This document shows, in pieces, positions 8,094-15,654 of a stretch of DNA of 29,666 nucleotides (the first letter of the stretch is position 1; each line of letters starts with the position of its first letter). The DNA is taken from assembly GCA_018701055.1 (NCBI GenBank), contig JABIUH010000029.1, forward strand, positions 1-29,666. The letters run 5' to 3'. A program made the translations under genes and the position numbers. Below the pieces are notes generated by a model, which worked only from the letters and a program-made list of their open reading frames with translations, was not told the DNA's origin and ran no database searches. The stretch comes from Woeseia sp. (GTDB taxonomy: Bacteria; Pseudomonadota; Gammaproteobacteria; Steroidobacterales; Woeseiaceae).

Positions 8094-8249
8094 CTAGTCG
8101 TCTTCGTCGTCATCCCAGGTTTTCAACTTACTTTTATCGACGGCCTGCCACTGCTGTTCACTTTTTCGCGCATAGGTAATAACTTTGGCAAGTACCCATA
8201 GAATAATAAACGCGATGATCAGCAGTACAGGCCAAAGTCCGGACGCCAT
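8094..8249 (-). CDS. 51-aa single-pass membrane protein with acidic tail
   Basis: ATG at 8249 with AGGA 8 bases upstream. One transmembrane helix (residues 5-25, WPVLLIIAFIILWVLAKVI) is followed by a basic-polar stretch and an acidic C-terminus (TWDDDEDD). It is convergent with the antiporter gene, with only 15 bases between stops. I do not recognise a family. The clean start site, helix and topology support a real small gene. Confidence 0.6.
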   Translation of the reverse strand: MASGLWPVLLIIAFIILWVLAKVITYARKSEQQWQAVDKSKLKTWDDDEDD

Positions 8250-8440
8250 TATTTAATCCTATAAAAAACAGAGGAAATGCTGAATCAAAATTGCACTAAA
8301 GATCAATTCGCAACGATCATAAAATGAAAATCAAGATTGCAGGATCATTGGGCATTTTACCAACTTGGAAAGCAATGGAGCGCCTGATGAATAATCGTGG
8401 TGGTATTCACAAAGCCAGCTAAGAGAGCAATAATTGAATT

Positions 8441-9271
8441 ATGCCCGTCCACGCACAAAGTAACAGTCCCGCCGATCTGGAATTTGGTCCACGCAGGCCA
8501 TCGTTCGACATCGATGCCGCGCTTGCCTCCGATTGGCACAGTGAACGCGCATTCGTGACCGCCTGGTTCAATGGAATGTCGATGCTATTCCCGTTAGGAG
8601 AAAAGTTCTTTATCGATAGTGTCATTCACTATCTGGATGATATTAACGACCCGCGCCTCGCCGCAGAAGTTTCGGCATTTCGCGCTCAGGAGGCGAATCA
8701 TCGTGTGCAGCACCAAAAATACAACGAAACGCTTTGTGCGCTGCGGAGCTACAGCCTGGATCGATTCGAAAAGAACGCGCGCGTTCGAATTGCGTGGGCC
8801 GATCGCGAACTACCGGCACGACGCCGATTGGCGACTACCGTTGCAAATGAACATCTAACCGCAATCATGGCCAACGACATGTTGGCGCGCGAGGGAACTC
8901 TGAACGGAGCAAACCCCGAAATCGCCGCACTCTGGCGCTGGCACGGCATCGAAGAAACAGAACACAAGGCGGTCGCATTCGATGTGTTTCTGGCCGTTGG
9001 CGGTACGCTATCCGAGCGTCGTCATGCGCTCATTCTAAGTACTTTTTTCTTCCTGAAAGACACCTTGCGAAATGCGTGCATCATGCTGCAGCAAGAGGGC
9101 AAACTCTGGAGTTTCCGGGAATGGGCCAGTGGCTTTAAATTTCTGTGGATTTATCCGGGTACGCTGCGGCGGTGCTTCCCAGCCTGGTTGCAATTTCTAA
9201 AGAAAGACTTTCATCCTTGGCAGGACGACAATCGAGCACTGATAGCCCATTGGAAATCTGAACAATCGTAA
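8441..9271 (+). CDS. metal-dependent hydrolase-like protein (PF10118, di-iron fold)
   Basis: 276 aa resembling the 'predicted metal-dependent hydrolase' family PF10118. The family marks are FPLGEKFFI (about 47-55), FRAQEANHRVQHQKYN (about 80-95), ANEHLTA (about 130) and WHGIEETEHKAVAFDV (about 168). The paired E/ExxH motifs imply a ferritin-like carboxylate-bridged di-metal site inside a helical bundle. The C-terminal third (FFFLKDTLRNA onward) is hydrophobic and may associate with membrane. Relatives are often found near lipid or hydrocarbon oxidation genes; no such gene is adjacent here. There is no strong ribosome site before ATG 8441. The 190 bases upstream hold only an unsupported 32-codon frame (8324-8422). 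Confidence 0.85.
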   Translation: MPVHAQSNSPADLEFGPRRPSFDIDAALASDWHSERAFVTAWFNGMSMLFPLGEKFFIDSVIHYLDDINDPRLAAEVSAFRAQEANHRVQHQKYNETLCALRSYSLDRFEKNARVRIAWADRELPARRRLATTVANEHLTAIMANDMLAREGTLNGANPEIAALWRWHGIEETEHKAVAFDVFLAVGGTLSERRHALILSTFFFLKDTLRNACIMLQQEGKLWSFREWASGFKFLWIYPGTLRRCFPAWLQFLKKDFHPWQDDNRALIAHWKSEQS

Positions 9272-9341
9272 TTCTGGACCGGACTCTGCGTGAATAATGT
9301 GGACTAAGACGCCACCAATCATTTCGGGCGGAAGTCCGGCG

Positions 9342-9369
9342 TTGACTTTCGAATAACTTACGATACTCT
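9342..9369 (+). promoter_or_regulatory. candidate sigma-70 promoter
   Basis: TTGACT (9342-9347) is followed by a 16-base spacer and TACTCT (9364-9369). The predicted start is about 35 bases before ATG 9412. The -35 is good and the -10 is weak. It faces the orphan signal-peptide frame and the MATE gene. Confidence 0.3.
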
Positions 9370-9411
9370 GCAGTTATTAAGTCTATTTCGGCACTTTAGG
9401 TACGAGTCATT

Positions 9412-9498
9412 ATGAAAACGACAAACAGCAAAGCTTCCGTTGTGGTCGGACTCGTCTGTGCGCTTGCCGCCAATATGGCGACTCCGCCCACCCGCTAG
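9412..9498 (+). pseudogene. orphan signal peptide (28 aa), probable remnant of a secreted protein
   Basis: ATG 9412 lies behind a possible promoter and an AGG-type ribosome site. It encodes a textbook signal sequence (MKTTNSK, then VVVGLVCALAA) that stops at TAG 9496 a few residues later. Another frame stays open past the stop (9486 to beyond 9590) and contains plausible protein sequence (LADTFLCSQYPAIHSGF), so a frameshift near 9485-9495 is possible. This is the only content I see in the 330-base gap between 9271 and 9601. It could equally be a leader-type small ORF. Confidence 0.3.
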
Positions 9499-9600
9499 CC
9501 GATACTTTCCTTTGCTCACAGTATCCGGCTATTCACTCCGGATTCTTAGCCGTTCCTGAATGTTTTGACCACGGTTCGGTAATAAACAAAGAACATAGAC

Positions 9601-11022
9601 ATGACCTACGAAAACACAAACAAAAATAGCTCCCTTTGGCGACGCTCGCGCGACTTTCTGCGGATGGCACTGAGTGACAATGAAAATGACTTCACTACCG
9701 GCCCGATAACGAGAGCACTAGGCTTACTGGCAATTCCGATGATGCTGGAGATGAGCATGGAAGCCATTTTTGCTGTCGTTGATATCGCATTTGTATCGAT
9801 GCTTGGCACGAATGCAATTGCCGCGGTCGGATTGACCGAAGCGCTCGTTACCGTCCTTTACGCAATTGCAATTGGCTTGGGAATGGGCGTCACCGCCATG
9901 ATCTCGCGTCGTATTGGCGCGCAAGACAGTACAGCGGCGGCCAACGTAATGGGTCAGTCTGTTTGGGTTGGTGCCGCACTTTCATTAGTGATTGGCGTAT
10001 TTGGCTATACATATGCGGCTGATCTGTTGGCAATGATGGGGGCAAGTTCTGAGGTAATCGCCGAAGGCACCGGATTTGCCGCGGTTTTATTAGGCGGCAA
10101 CGCAAGCATTCTGTTTCTTTTCCTGCTAACAGCAGGGTTTCGTGGCACTGGCGACGCACCGGTTGCGCTGCGGGCTCTCGTGCTCGCGAACGGGCTGAAC
10201 ATTGTTCTCGATCCCTGCTTTATTTTCGGCCTGGGGCCCTTCCCGGAGCTTGGCGTTACCGGCGCCGCGGTCGCGACCACAATCGGACGTAGTGCTGGAG
10301 TCGCCTATTTGTTCTATTACTTGTTCGCTGGCAACGGGCGCTTGAAATTCAAGCTGCACAATCTGAGAATTTCGGGGCAACTCATTCGACGCATGATTTC
10401 GATATCTCTTGGCGGCATCGGGCAATTCCTGATATCGACATCGAGCTGGATCGTTGTAATGCGCATCGTCGCGTTGTACGGCAGTGCACCCATCGCAGCG
10501 TACACAATTGCACTGCGGATGATGGAGTTCGTGTTCCTACCGGCGTGGGGCCTTGGGAATGCGGCAGCAACGCTCGTCGGCCAGAACTTAGGTGCCAACA
10601 GGCCAGACCGCGCAGAAAAATCCGTATGGCGCGCTGCCCGCTACAACACGATTTTTATGACCGTGCTTGGCGCAGGATTCGTGATATTCGCGCCACAGAT
10701 TGTTGGCCTTTTTGCCGATGATGCCGAGATTCTGCGTTACGGCACCAGTTGCTTACGTATTCTTGGATTTGGCTATCCGATATACGCGGTTGGCATGATA
10801 GTCATTCAGGCTATTAACGGAGCCGGCGATACGCGTATGCCGTCCTTGCTCAATTTCATTTGCTTCTGGATTGTGCAAATTCCGCTGGCATACTGGCTAG
10901 CAACAGAAATTAATTTGGGTCCGAATGGCGTTTTTGTCGCTATTGTCGTCGCAGAATCGATTCTTACCGTTCTCGCAGTACTCCTGTTTCGCCGTGGAGA
11001 CTGGAAGCGGATGGAAATCTGA
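9601..11022 (+). CDS. MATE family multidrug/toxin efflux transporter
   Basis: 473 aa with 12 predicted membrane helices in two homologous MatE halves. The first begins at about residue 40 (GPITRALGLLAIPMMLEM) and the second at about residue 255 (IRRMISISLGGIGQFL). It would export organic cations or drugs in exchange for Na+ or H+. The 35-residue polar N-terminus before the first half suggests that ATG 9664 could be an alternative start; neither has a strong ribosome site. Length and motif order are normal for NorM/DinF-type proteins. The DUF4760 gene follows 60 bases downstream on the same strand. Confidence 0.92.
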   Translation: MTYENTNKNSSLWRRSRDFLRMALSDNENDFTTGPITRALGLLAIPMMLEMSMEAIFAVVDIAFVSMLGTNAIAAVGLTEALVTVLYAIAIGLGMGVTAMISRRIGAQDSTAAANVMGQSVWVGAALSLVIGVFGYTYAADLLAMMGASSEVIAEGTGFAAVLLGGNASILFLFLLTAGFRGTGDAPVALRALVLANGLNIVLDPCFIFGLGPFPELGVTGAAVATTIGRSAGVAYLFYYLFAGNGRLKFKLHNLRISGQLIRRMISISLGGIGQFLISTSSWIVVMRIVALYGSAPIAAYTIALRMMEFVFLPAWGLGNAAATLVGQNLGANRPDRAEKSVWRAARYNTIFMTVLGAGFVIFAPQIVGLFADDAEILRYGTSCLRILGFGYPIYAVGMIVIQAINGAGDTRMPSLLNFICFWIVQIPLAYWLATEINLGPNGVFVAIVVAESILTVLAVLLFRRGDWKRMEI

Positions 11023-11082
11023 GCATTCGATCCCACCGAATTAAAACTCGACCGTTAGAAAAAGAATATGAGGTTTCTTTGA

Positions 11083-11616
11083 ATGAATGACCTGACGAAA
11101 TTAGCAAACATCGCAGAGATAGTCGGTGCACTTATCGTCGTCGGCGGCTTAATTTTTGCCGTCCTACAGATGCGGCAGACGCGACAGCAACGACGCGAAC
11201 TTGCAGCCATTGAGTTATTTCGATTTTTTGGTAATCCAAGGTTCGCCACGGCGTACAAACAGGTACTGCGCATGCCCAATGACTTATCGGCTACCGATAT
11301 CGAAAACGACGTTTCCGATCTGGACGAAGCCGCGATGCTGATCAGCACCACAATGGAAAGCATTGGTGTGATGACATTTCAGCGCATTGTACCGTTCGTT
11401 GTCGTTAAGAATCTGATGGGCAGCAGTGTGCCCGAACTGTGGCGAAAACTTGCACCATGGATCAGTATGCTGCGGCAAGAACAGGACAGCCCAGGACTAT
11501 TCGAATGGTTTCAATGGTTGGCTGAACGGATCGAACAAGATTCGTCGATTAACGACGATCCTGCCTACATTGCTCACAAATCCTGGATACCGTCGAATAT
11601 GACCAATGAAATCTAG
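11083..11616 (+). CDS. DUF4760-like membrane-anchored protein
   Basis: 177 aa, start with GAGG 9 bases upstream. One N-terminal membrane helix (about residues 8-28, AEIVGALIVVGGLIFAVLQM) is followed by a basic QTRQQRRE segment and a soluble helical domain of about 140 residues (ELFRFFGNPRF, then SIGVMTFQRIVPFVVVKNLM). This layout matches DUF4760-type proteins, whose function is unknown. Only three bases separate it from the ABC ATPase gene, so the two are surely co-transcribed and perhaps translationally coupled. A partner role with the ATPase is inference. Confidence 0.7.
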   Translation: MNDLTKLANIAEIVGALIVVGGLIFAVLQMRQTRQQRRELAAIELFRFFGNPRFATAYKQVLRMPNDLSATDIENDVSDLDEAAMLISTTMESIGVMTFQRIVPFVVVKNLMGSSVPELWRKLAPWISMLRQEQDSPGLFEWFQWLAERIEQDSSINDDPAYIAHKSWIPSNMTNEI

Positions 11617-11619
11617 GCC

Positions 11620-12420
11620 ATGATTGACGCGCCATTGATCGAAATCCGAAATGCCACGATCTATCGAGGCGACACCCGGGTGTTCGACAATCTAAGTCTT
11701 AGCATTGGGCAGCGCGAGCCCGCGGCAATCCTGGGTCCGAACGGCTCAGGCAAGACCACATTGCTCAAACTTATTAATCGGGAACTGTACCCCGTTCATC
11801 GGCAAGATACGTGGGTGAGAATTCTCGGCAGAGAGTCCTGGAACGTTTGGGAGCTCCGCGCTCAAATCGGAATCGTATCCCACGATTTACAAATTCGTTA
11901 CAACGACTCGACTACCGGTCTTGAAGTCGTCCTATCGGGGTTCCTTTCCAGTATCGGCATTCACGGCTCTTTGGCAAATCGCATCACCCGCGAGCAGGCC
12001 GGTCAGGCCCTCGCTGTGATGGCAGAGCTGGGGGTCGAGTCGTATGCGAACACGCCGTTGCGAAAAATGTCGACCGGCCAACAACGTCGCTGCCTCTTGT
12101 CTCGCGCCCTGGTTCACGATCCTCACACCTTGATTCTGGACGAACCGACGGCGGGGCTCGATCTAGCGGCCAGCTTTGATTACGTACGCAGGATTCGGAA
12201 GCTGGCGAATGCTGGCAAGAATATTGTGCTGGTGACGCATTTGCTCAATGAAATTCCGCCTGACATCGATCGGATAATTTTGCTTCGCAAAGGCAAAATT
12301 GTGGCCGATGGCGCCAAACAAGCAGTGTTGACCGAGGAAAACTTGCGTAAGACCTACGACACTGACATCAACATTGCGAATGTCGATGGTTACTACCTAG
12401 CGTACCCACCGAAGAACTAA
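11620..12420 (+). CDS. ABC transporter ATP-binding protein (stand-alone, ModF/YlmA-like)
   Basis: 266 aa, a single nucleotide-binding domain. Walker A is GPNGSGKTTL (about 42-51), the signature is MSTGQQRR (about 150) in place of LSGGQ, Walker B is TLILDEPTAGLD (about 170) and the H-loop His lies in LVTHLLNE (about 206). The C-terminus GKIVADGAKQAVLTEENLRKTYD is typical of cytosolic importer-type ATPases. Similarity is to the YlmA/ModF-like group, which often lacks a cognate permease; none is adjacent. It starts three bases after the DUF4760 gene (TAG GCC ATG). Confidence 0.88.
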   Translation: MIDAPLIEIRNATIYRGDTRVFDNLSLSIGQREPAAILGPNGSGKTTLLKLINRELYPVHRQDTWVRILGRESWNVWELRAQIGIVSHDLQIRYNDSTTGLEVVLSGFLSSIGIHGSLANRITREQAGQALAVMAELGVESYANTPLRKMSTGQQRRCLLSRALVHDPHTLILDEPTAGLDLAASFDYVRRIRKLANAGKNIVLVTHLLNEIPPDIDRIILLRKGKIVADGAKQAVLTEENLRKTYDTDINIANVDGYYLAYPPKN

Positions 12421-12534
12421 AAATTAGCGACCATTGTCAACCACGTCACAATCTTGACCTCGACCGAAAACTATATCCAGAAAACCGTGACGGAATACAA
12501 AGCGAGGATCGTTGACGAATCATAGTCTCGAGAC

Positions 12535-13248
12535 ATGATCCGTCGATTTCTACCACACGCCATCGCTGTCGCAACTGTTACTGTGGCCTGGCCATCGGTC
12601 GCAGCGAACGAAGATGTCGCCACAGGCCTGACCAATACCGGTATCGGTCTTTTTATTGTTGCGATTGTCTGCTCGTTACTCATAACTTTGTTGTTCAGGG
12701 CATCCGCGAACCATGTTGTTCGGCGAATGACGAAAAAAATCGGCAAATACAGGATTCACAAGGTTCTGCATAGCCGCAGCACCAATGTCCTCGACGATTT
12801 CATTCTGCCCGGCGCGTACGGTGGCTTAACTCGAGTTGACCATGCCATCCTGACGTCCGGTGGTATTCTTTGCATACAAACCAAACACTACAACGGCGTT
12901 GTATTCGGCGATCCGCAGGAACCGCAGTGGACGCATGTTGACGGCGCCCATCGTCGTAAGTTTTTAAACCCGCTTATTCAGAATGAAGGCCGCGCCAAGG
13001 CGCTGCAAAAGGTCGCTGAAGAAGCTCCAGTCGCCAATCTTGTCGTCTTCACCGGCGCGGTACAATTTACGTCCGTGCTTGAGAAAAACGTCATACACGT
13101 CCGCGACCTCGATACCTATATTGCGAAATTCGTCTTTGGGCCATGCAAGGTGGATGACTGGGATGCTGTTTGGATGAACATTAAAGCGGCGGCTCTGGTA
13201 GATGAAGAAACGCGCAAGGATTTCGATGCTCAACTAAGCTTCTCCTGA
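12535..13248 (+). CDS. membrane-anchored NERD (nuclease-related) domain protein
   Basis: 237 aa. An N-terminal signal-like segment (1-24, ending VAANE) and a membrane helix (about 36-55, GIGLFIVAIVCSLLITLLF) precede a NERD domain (about 75-190). NERD hallmarks are VDHAILTSGGILCIQTKHYNG, where D, the QTK lysine and adjacent residues match the PD-(D/E)xK-like core (E/Q-x-K), followed by PQWTHVDG and FLNPLIQN. NERD proteins are suspected nucleases or DNA-processing proteins; no activity is proven by sequence. The gene stands alone; a small hairpin after its stop (arms TCGGAC/GTCCGA) may act as a weak terminator. Confidence 0.82.
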   Translation: MIRRFLPHAIAVATVTVAWPSVAANEDVATGLTNTGIGLFIVAIVCSLLITLLFRASANHVVRRMTKKIGKYRIHKVLHSRSTNVLDDFILPGAYGGLTRVDHAILTSGGILCIQTKHYNGVVFGDPQEPQWTHVDGAHRRKFLNPLIQNEGRAKALQKVAEEAPVANLVVFTGAVQFTSVLEKNVIHVRDLDTYIAKFVFGPCKVDDWDAVWMNIKAAALVDEETRKDFDAQLSFS

Positions 13249-13298
13249 TCATCGAACAATCGGACGCCTCTGTCCGACGGCCAAAATCCTAAATCAGC

Positions 13299-13304
13299 TA
13301 TAAT
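13299..13304 (+). promoter_or_regulatory. perfect TATAAT -10 element before the DUF819 remnant
   Basis: TATAAT at 13299-13304, 30 bases before ATG 13335. The best-spaced -35 (GACGGC, 13276-13281) is poor. This is a relict or weak sigma-70 promoter for a broken gene. Confidence 0.35.
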
Positions 13305-13334
13305 CAAGCGCTTCGAGAAACATGACGTAGAACT

Positions 13335-13858
13335 ATGTCCGAAACACTGATTGGCTCTCCCGGTGGCGTCCTCGCTGTCCTATGTGCCATATGCATATTT
13401 TGGTTTTACGTCGAGCACGTGACCGAGCGGACACTTTTTAACTACGTTCCACCGTTACTTTTCCTTTATGCCACGCCGATTATCCTCGACAACACCAGCG
13501 TGATCCCTGCGTCATCGGTCGTATATTTCGAGCTAAGTAATTACGCCCTACCCGCCTTTATTGTGTTGATGTCGCTCAAAGCCATTGTTCCGACGGCCGT
13601 AAAAGTGAGGGCAAAGGTGTGTTAGTCATGTTAATGCGAACTCTCGGCGTAATGATTGGTGCCGTCCTTTCCTACGTGTTGGTGCATCAATGGTTATCTC
13701 CGGATGCGTTGAAAAGATTTGGTTCGCTTGCCGGTAGTTGGATCGGTGGCACAGGCAATATGGCGGCTGCAACTGAAATACTTGCTACACCACCCGAACT
13801 AATTAGCGCCAATGGCCGCACATATGGCGCGAATCGCGGCGGGGCAGTAGTTCATTGA
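13335..13858 (+). pseudogene. DUF819-family membrane protein, frameshifted and C-terminally truncated
   Basis: Frame 1 (13335-13625) reads the N-terminal part of a DUF819 integral membrane protein: SPGGVLAVLCAICIFWF, FNYVPPLLFLYATPIIL, YALPAFIVLMSLKAIVP. The homology continues in another frame from about 13619 (LMRTLGVMIGAVLSYVL, GSLAGSWIGGTGNMAAATE). One missing base near 13615-13619, in the GG before TGTG, restores a single frame. Homology then stops after ATPPEL (about 13800) and the frame ends at 13858. DUF819 proteins have about 390 residues, so roughly the last half is absent, replaced directly by the MBL-fold gene. This looks like a genuine decayed gene (indel plus deletion), because the truncation cannot be a simple base-calling error. 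Confidence 0.8.
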
Positions 13859-14865
13859 CTCTAAATATCCGTTGGTGGCGAAATCTCGCGCTGGGGCTGC
13901 TCGCGATCGGTCTGCTAATCGTCTACGTGGTGTGGCGGCAATGGCAAATACGCGGATCACTTGAAGATATCGACTGGTCGAGCGCAATGATCGCGCTCGA
14001 ACCGGGTGAGGCAGTAACGGCTACGTGGCTGGGAACCACTACCATCTTGTTCGACGATGGCGAAACACAAGTGTTAATCGACGGAACGTTTACAAGGGTC
14101 AACCCGATTAGCGTAATTCTTTCGCTGCCAGTCAAATCTGATATTGCGAACATCAATTATGCTTTATCTACGTTTCGCATCAATCGGCTCGCCGCAATCG
14201 TTCCCGTAGATTCACATTTTGATCACGCAATAGATATTGGCCACATTGCCAACCGAACCAGCGCCGTCGTACTTGGCTCTGAATCGACCGCCAATGTCGC
14301 GCGAGGCGAAGACGTGCCGGTTGATCAATATCAGATTCTCGCTGATGGTGAATCGCGCCAATTTGGCGATTTTATGATCAAGTTGATCGCATCACGCCAC
14401 GCGCCCATCAGTGATGGCGATGAAGAATATTTTCCCGGCCTAATTGAGCTCCCTGTTCGCCAACCAGCGCGAGTTTCAGAATGGAAAACCGGAGTTACCT
14501 GGTCGATTATTATTGGCCACCCTCGTGGCAACACACTGGTACAAGGCAGCGGCGGTTTTATTCAGGACAAGCTTGCAGACGAATCAGTGGATGTTGTAAT
14601 GCTGAGCATTGCCAAGCTTGCCGGACTTGGCAGGGAATACGTCGATACGCTTTGGCAGGAGACCGTGGTAGCGACAGACGCTGCTCGAGTCATCGCGATA
14701 CATCATGACGACTACACCCAGCCCTTCGGAGAAGTTAAGTTATTGCCCGACATGTTGGACAACGTCGACAAGACTACGGTATGGCTTGAGGAAATCCGCA
14801 CGTCGACCGTTCCAGAGACGACTCTAGAGTTGCCGCCATTCGGGCAGCCAATGATTCTTTATTAA
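13855..14865 (+). CDS. MBL-fold metal-dependent hydrolase with N-terminal membrane anchor
   Basis: 336 aa from a TTG at 13855, since no ATG or GTG lies in the open frame; GGGG is about 10 bases upstream. A single N-terminal helix (LALGLLAIGLLIVYVVW, about 11-28) anchors or exports a metallo-beta-lactamase-fold domain: TATWLGTTTILFDDGETQVLIDGTF (the typical first strands), VPVDSHFDHAID in the place of HxHxDH, and later IIIGHPRGNTL and IAIHHDDYTQPF. The first His of the metal motif appears replaced by Asp (D-S-H-F-D-H), so metal binding may be altered. The start overlaps the end of the DUF819 remnant, suggesting that a deletion joined the two. The substrate is unknown. Confidence 0.82.
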   Translation: MTLNIRWWRNLALGLLAIGLLIVYVVWRQWQIRGSLEDIDWSSAMIALEPGEAVTATWLGTTTILFDDGETQVLIDGTFTRVNPISVILSLPVKSDIANINYALSTFRINRLAAIVPVDSHFDHAIDIGHIANRTSAVVLGSESTANVARGEDVPVDQYQILADGESRQFGDFMIKLIASRHAPISDGDEEYFPGLIELPVRQPARVSEWKTGVTWSIIIGHPRGNTLVQGSGGFIQDKLADESVDVVMLSIAKLAGLGREYVDTLWQETVVATDAARVIAIHHDDYTQPFGEVKLLPDMLDNVDKTTVWLEEIRTSTVPETTLELPPFGQPMILY

Positions 14866-14881
14866 ACCAACTAAACGATAT

Positions 14882-15178
14882 TTACTCGGCTGCCGCCTGA
14901 CACTGGCCAATAAAGTCACGAATGCGCGCGCTTAAAATCGCATTGTTTTCCTTGTCCATCTTCGGCAAACGTTTAACGCGACTTTCGATTTTTGACGCAA
15001 GGCTTCGGTCGCCAATTTCTTGCTCATAGATAAGTGTCAACGGACCCTTTCCCCGCAAAAACTTAGCCCCTCTCGGCCCCTGATCGTGCTCAGTTAGTCG
15101 TCGCGCAACATCGGTTGCGATACCCGTGTATACGCTACCATCCCGACACCGAACCAGGTAGACACTATAAGTAGGCAT
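14882..15178 (-). CDS. yhbQ: GIY-YIG nuclease-superfamily protein (UPF0213, YhbQ-like)
   Basis: 98 aa, the standard length of the YhbQ/UPF0213 family. The GIY-YIG core is visible as YSVYLVRCRDGSVYTGIATDV (the Y-x-Y...Y-T-G pattern, residues 4-24), then the Arg in ARRLTEHD and the conserved Lys/Glu segment FLRGKGPLTLIYEQEIGDRSLASKIE. E. coli YhbQ has been linked to DNA damage processing; the exact role is unsettled. It is the last gene of a three-gene minus-strand operon, 17 bases after the unknown 152-aa gene. Confidence 0.92.
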   Translation of the reverse strand: MPTYSVYLVRCRDGSVYTGIATDVARRLTEHDQGPRGAKFLRGKGPLTLIYEQEIGDRSLASKIESRVKRLPKMDKENNAILSARIRDFIGQCQAAAE

Positions 15179-15195
15179 GCGAGAGCCGGGGTTGG

Positions 15196-15654
15196 TCAGG
15201 CGTTGCCGCCTGAAAGCTTTTCTCCCAGCACGCGAAAAGCGCCAGCCTCCATTGACGTTCTATTTTCGGCGGTGTCATCGAATATCAGAGCAAGTTCAGT
15301 AATGTTTTCCAGTTCCGTCACTGGCGCGTGGAAAATCAGGGTCAACATGTTCCCGTTCATCCGGGCCTCGGATATCATTTCGCTACCGGCAAACTGTTTT
15401 TCGTTGATCTCCAGAAAAATAGCGCCATCCAACTCTTCGTTTTCTGAGCGCATCAACAGCAAGTAGTCTTCGATATCGCCTGCAGCAGTGGTCTGCGCAA
15501 AAAAAAGCATGGTGGCATTGTCACGAACATCAAATGCGACCGTATCGTACTGGCGACTGGCTGGCATGATCATTCCCTCTACAAGATAAGGCTCAAGTCT
15601 ACTATAGAGTGCCATCAGTAATTTGTCATCGAACTCAGACGACCTACACGCCAT
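15196..15654 (-). CDS. conserved hypothetical protein, middle gene of acyltransferase operon
   Basis: 152 aa, acidic, with no signal peptide or membrane helix. It has predicted beta-rich segments (TLIFHAPVTELENITELALIFDD) and a Met-rich centre. I do not recognise a family. Its ATG overlaps the stop of the acyltransferase gene (TAATG), which indicates translational coupling. The GIY-YIG gene follows after 17 bases. The tight operon position and intact frame support a real cytosolic protein. Confidence 0.72.
   Translation of the reverse strand: MACRSSEFDDKLLMALYSRLEPYLVEGMIMPASRQYDTVAFDVRDNATMLFFAQTTAAGDIEDYLLLMRSENEELDGAIFLEINEKQFAGSEMISEARMNGNMLTLIFHAPVTELENITELALIFDDTAENRTSMEAGAFRVLGEKLSGGNA

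Noticed and set aside
8324..8422. 32-codon frame on the plus strand before the di-iron hydrolase gene
   Set aside because: No ribosome site and no recognisable peptide feature.
13250..13290. Small hairpin after the NERD gene as a strong terminator
   Set aside because: The stem of TCGGAC/GTCCGA is only 6 bp and no U tract follows; mentioned with the gene but not listed as a terminator.
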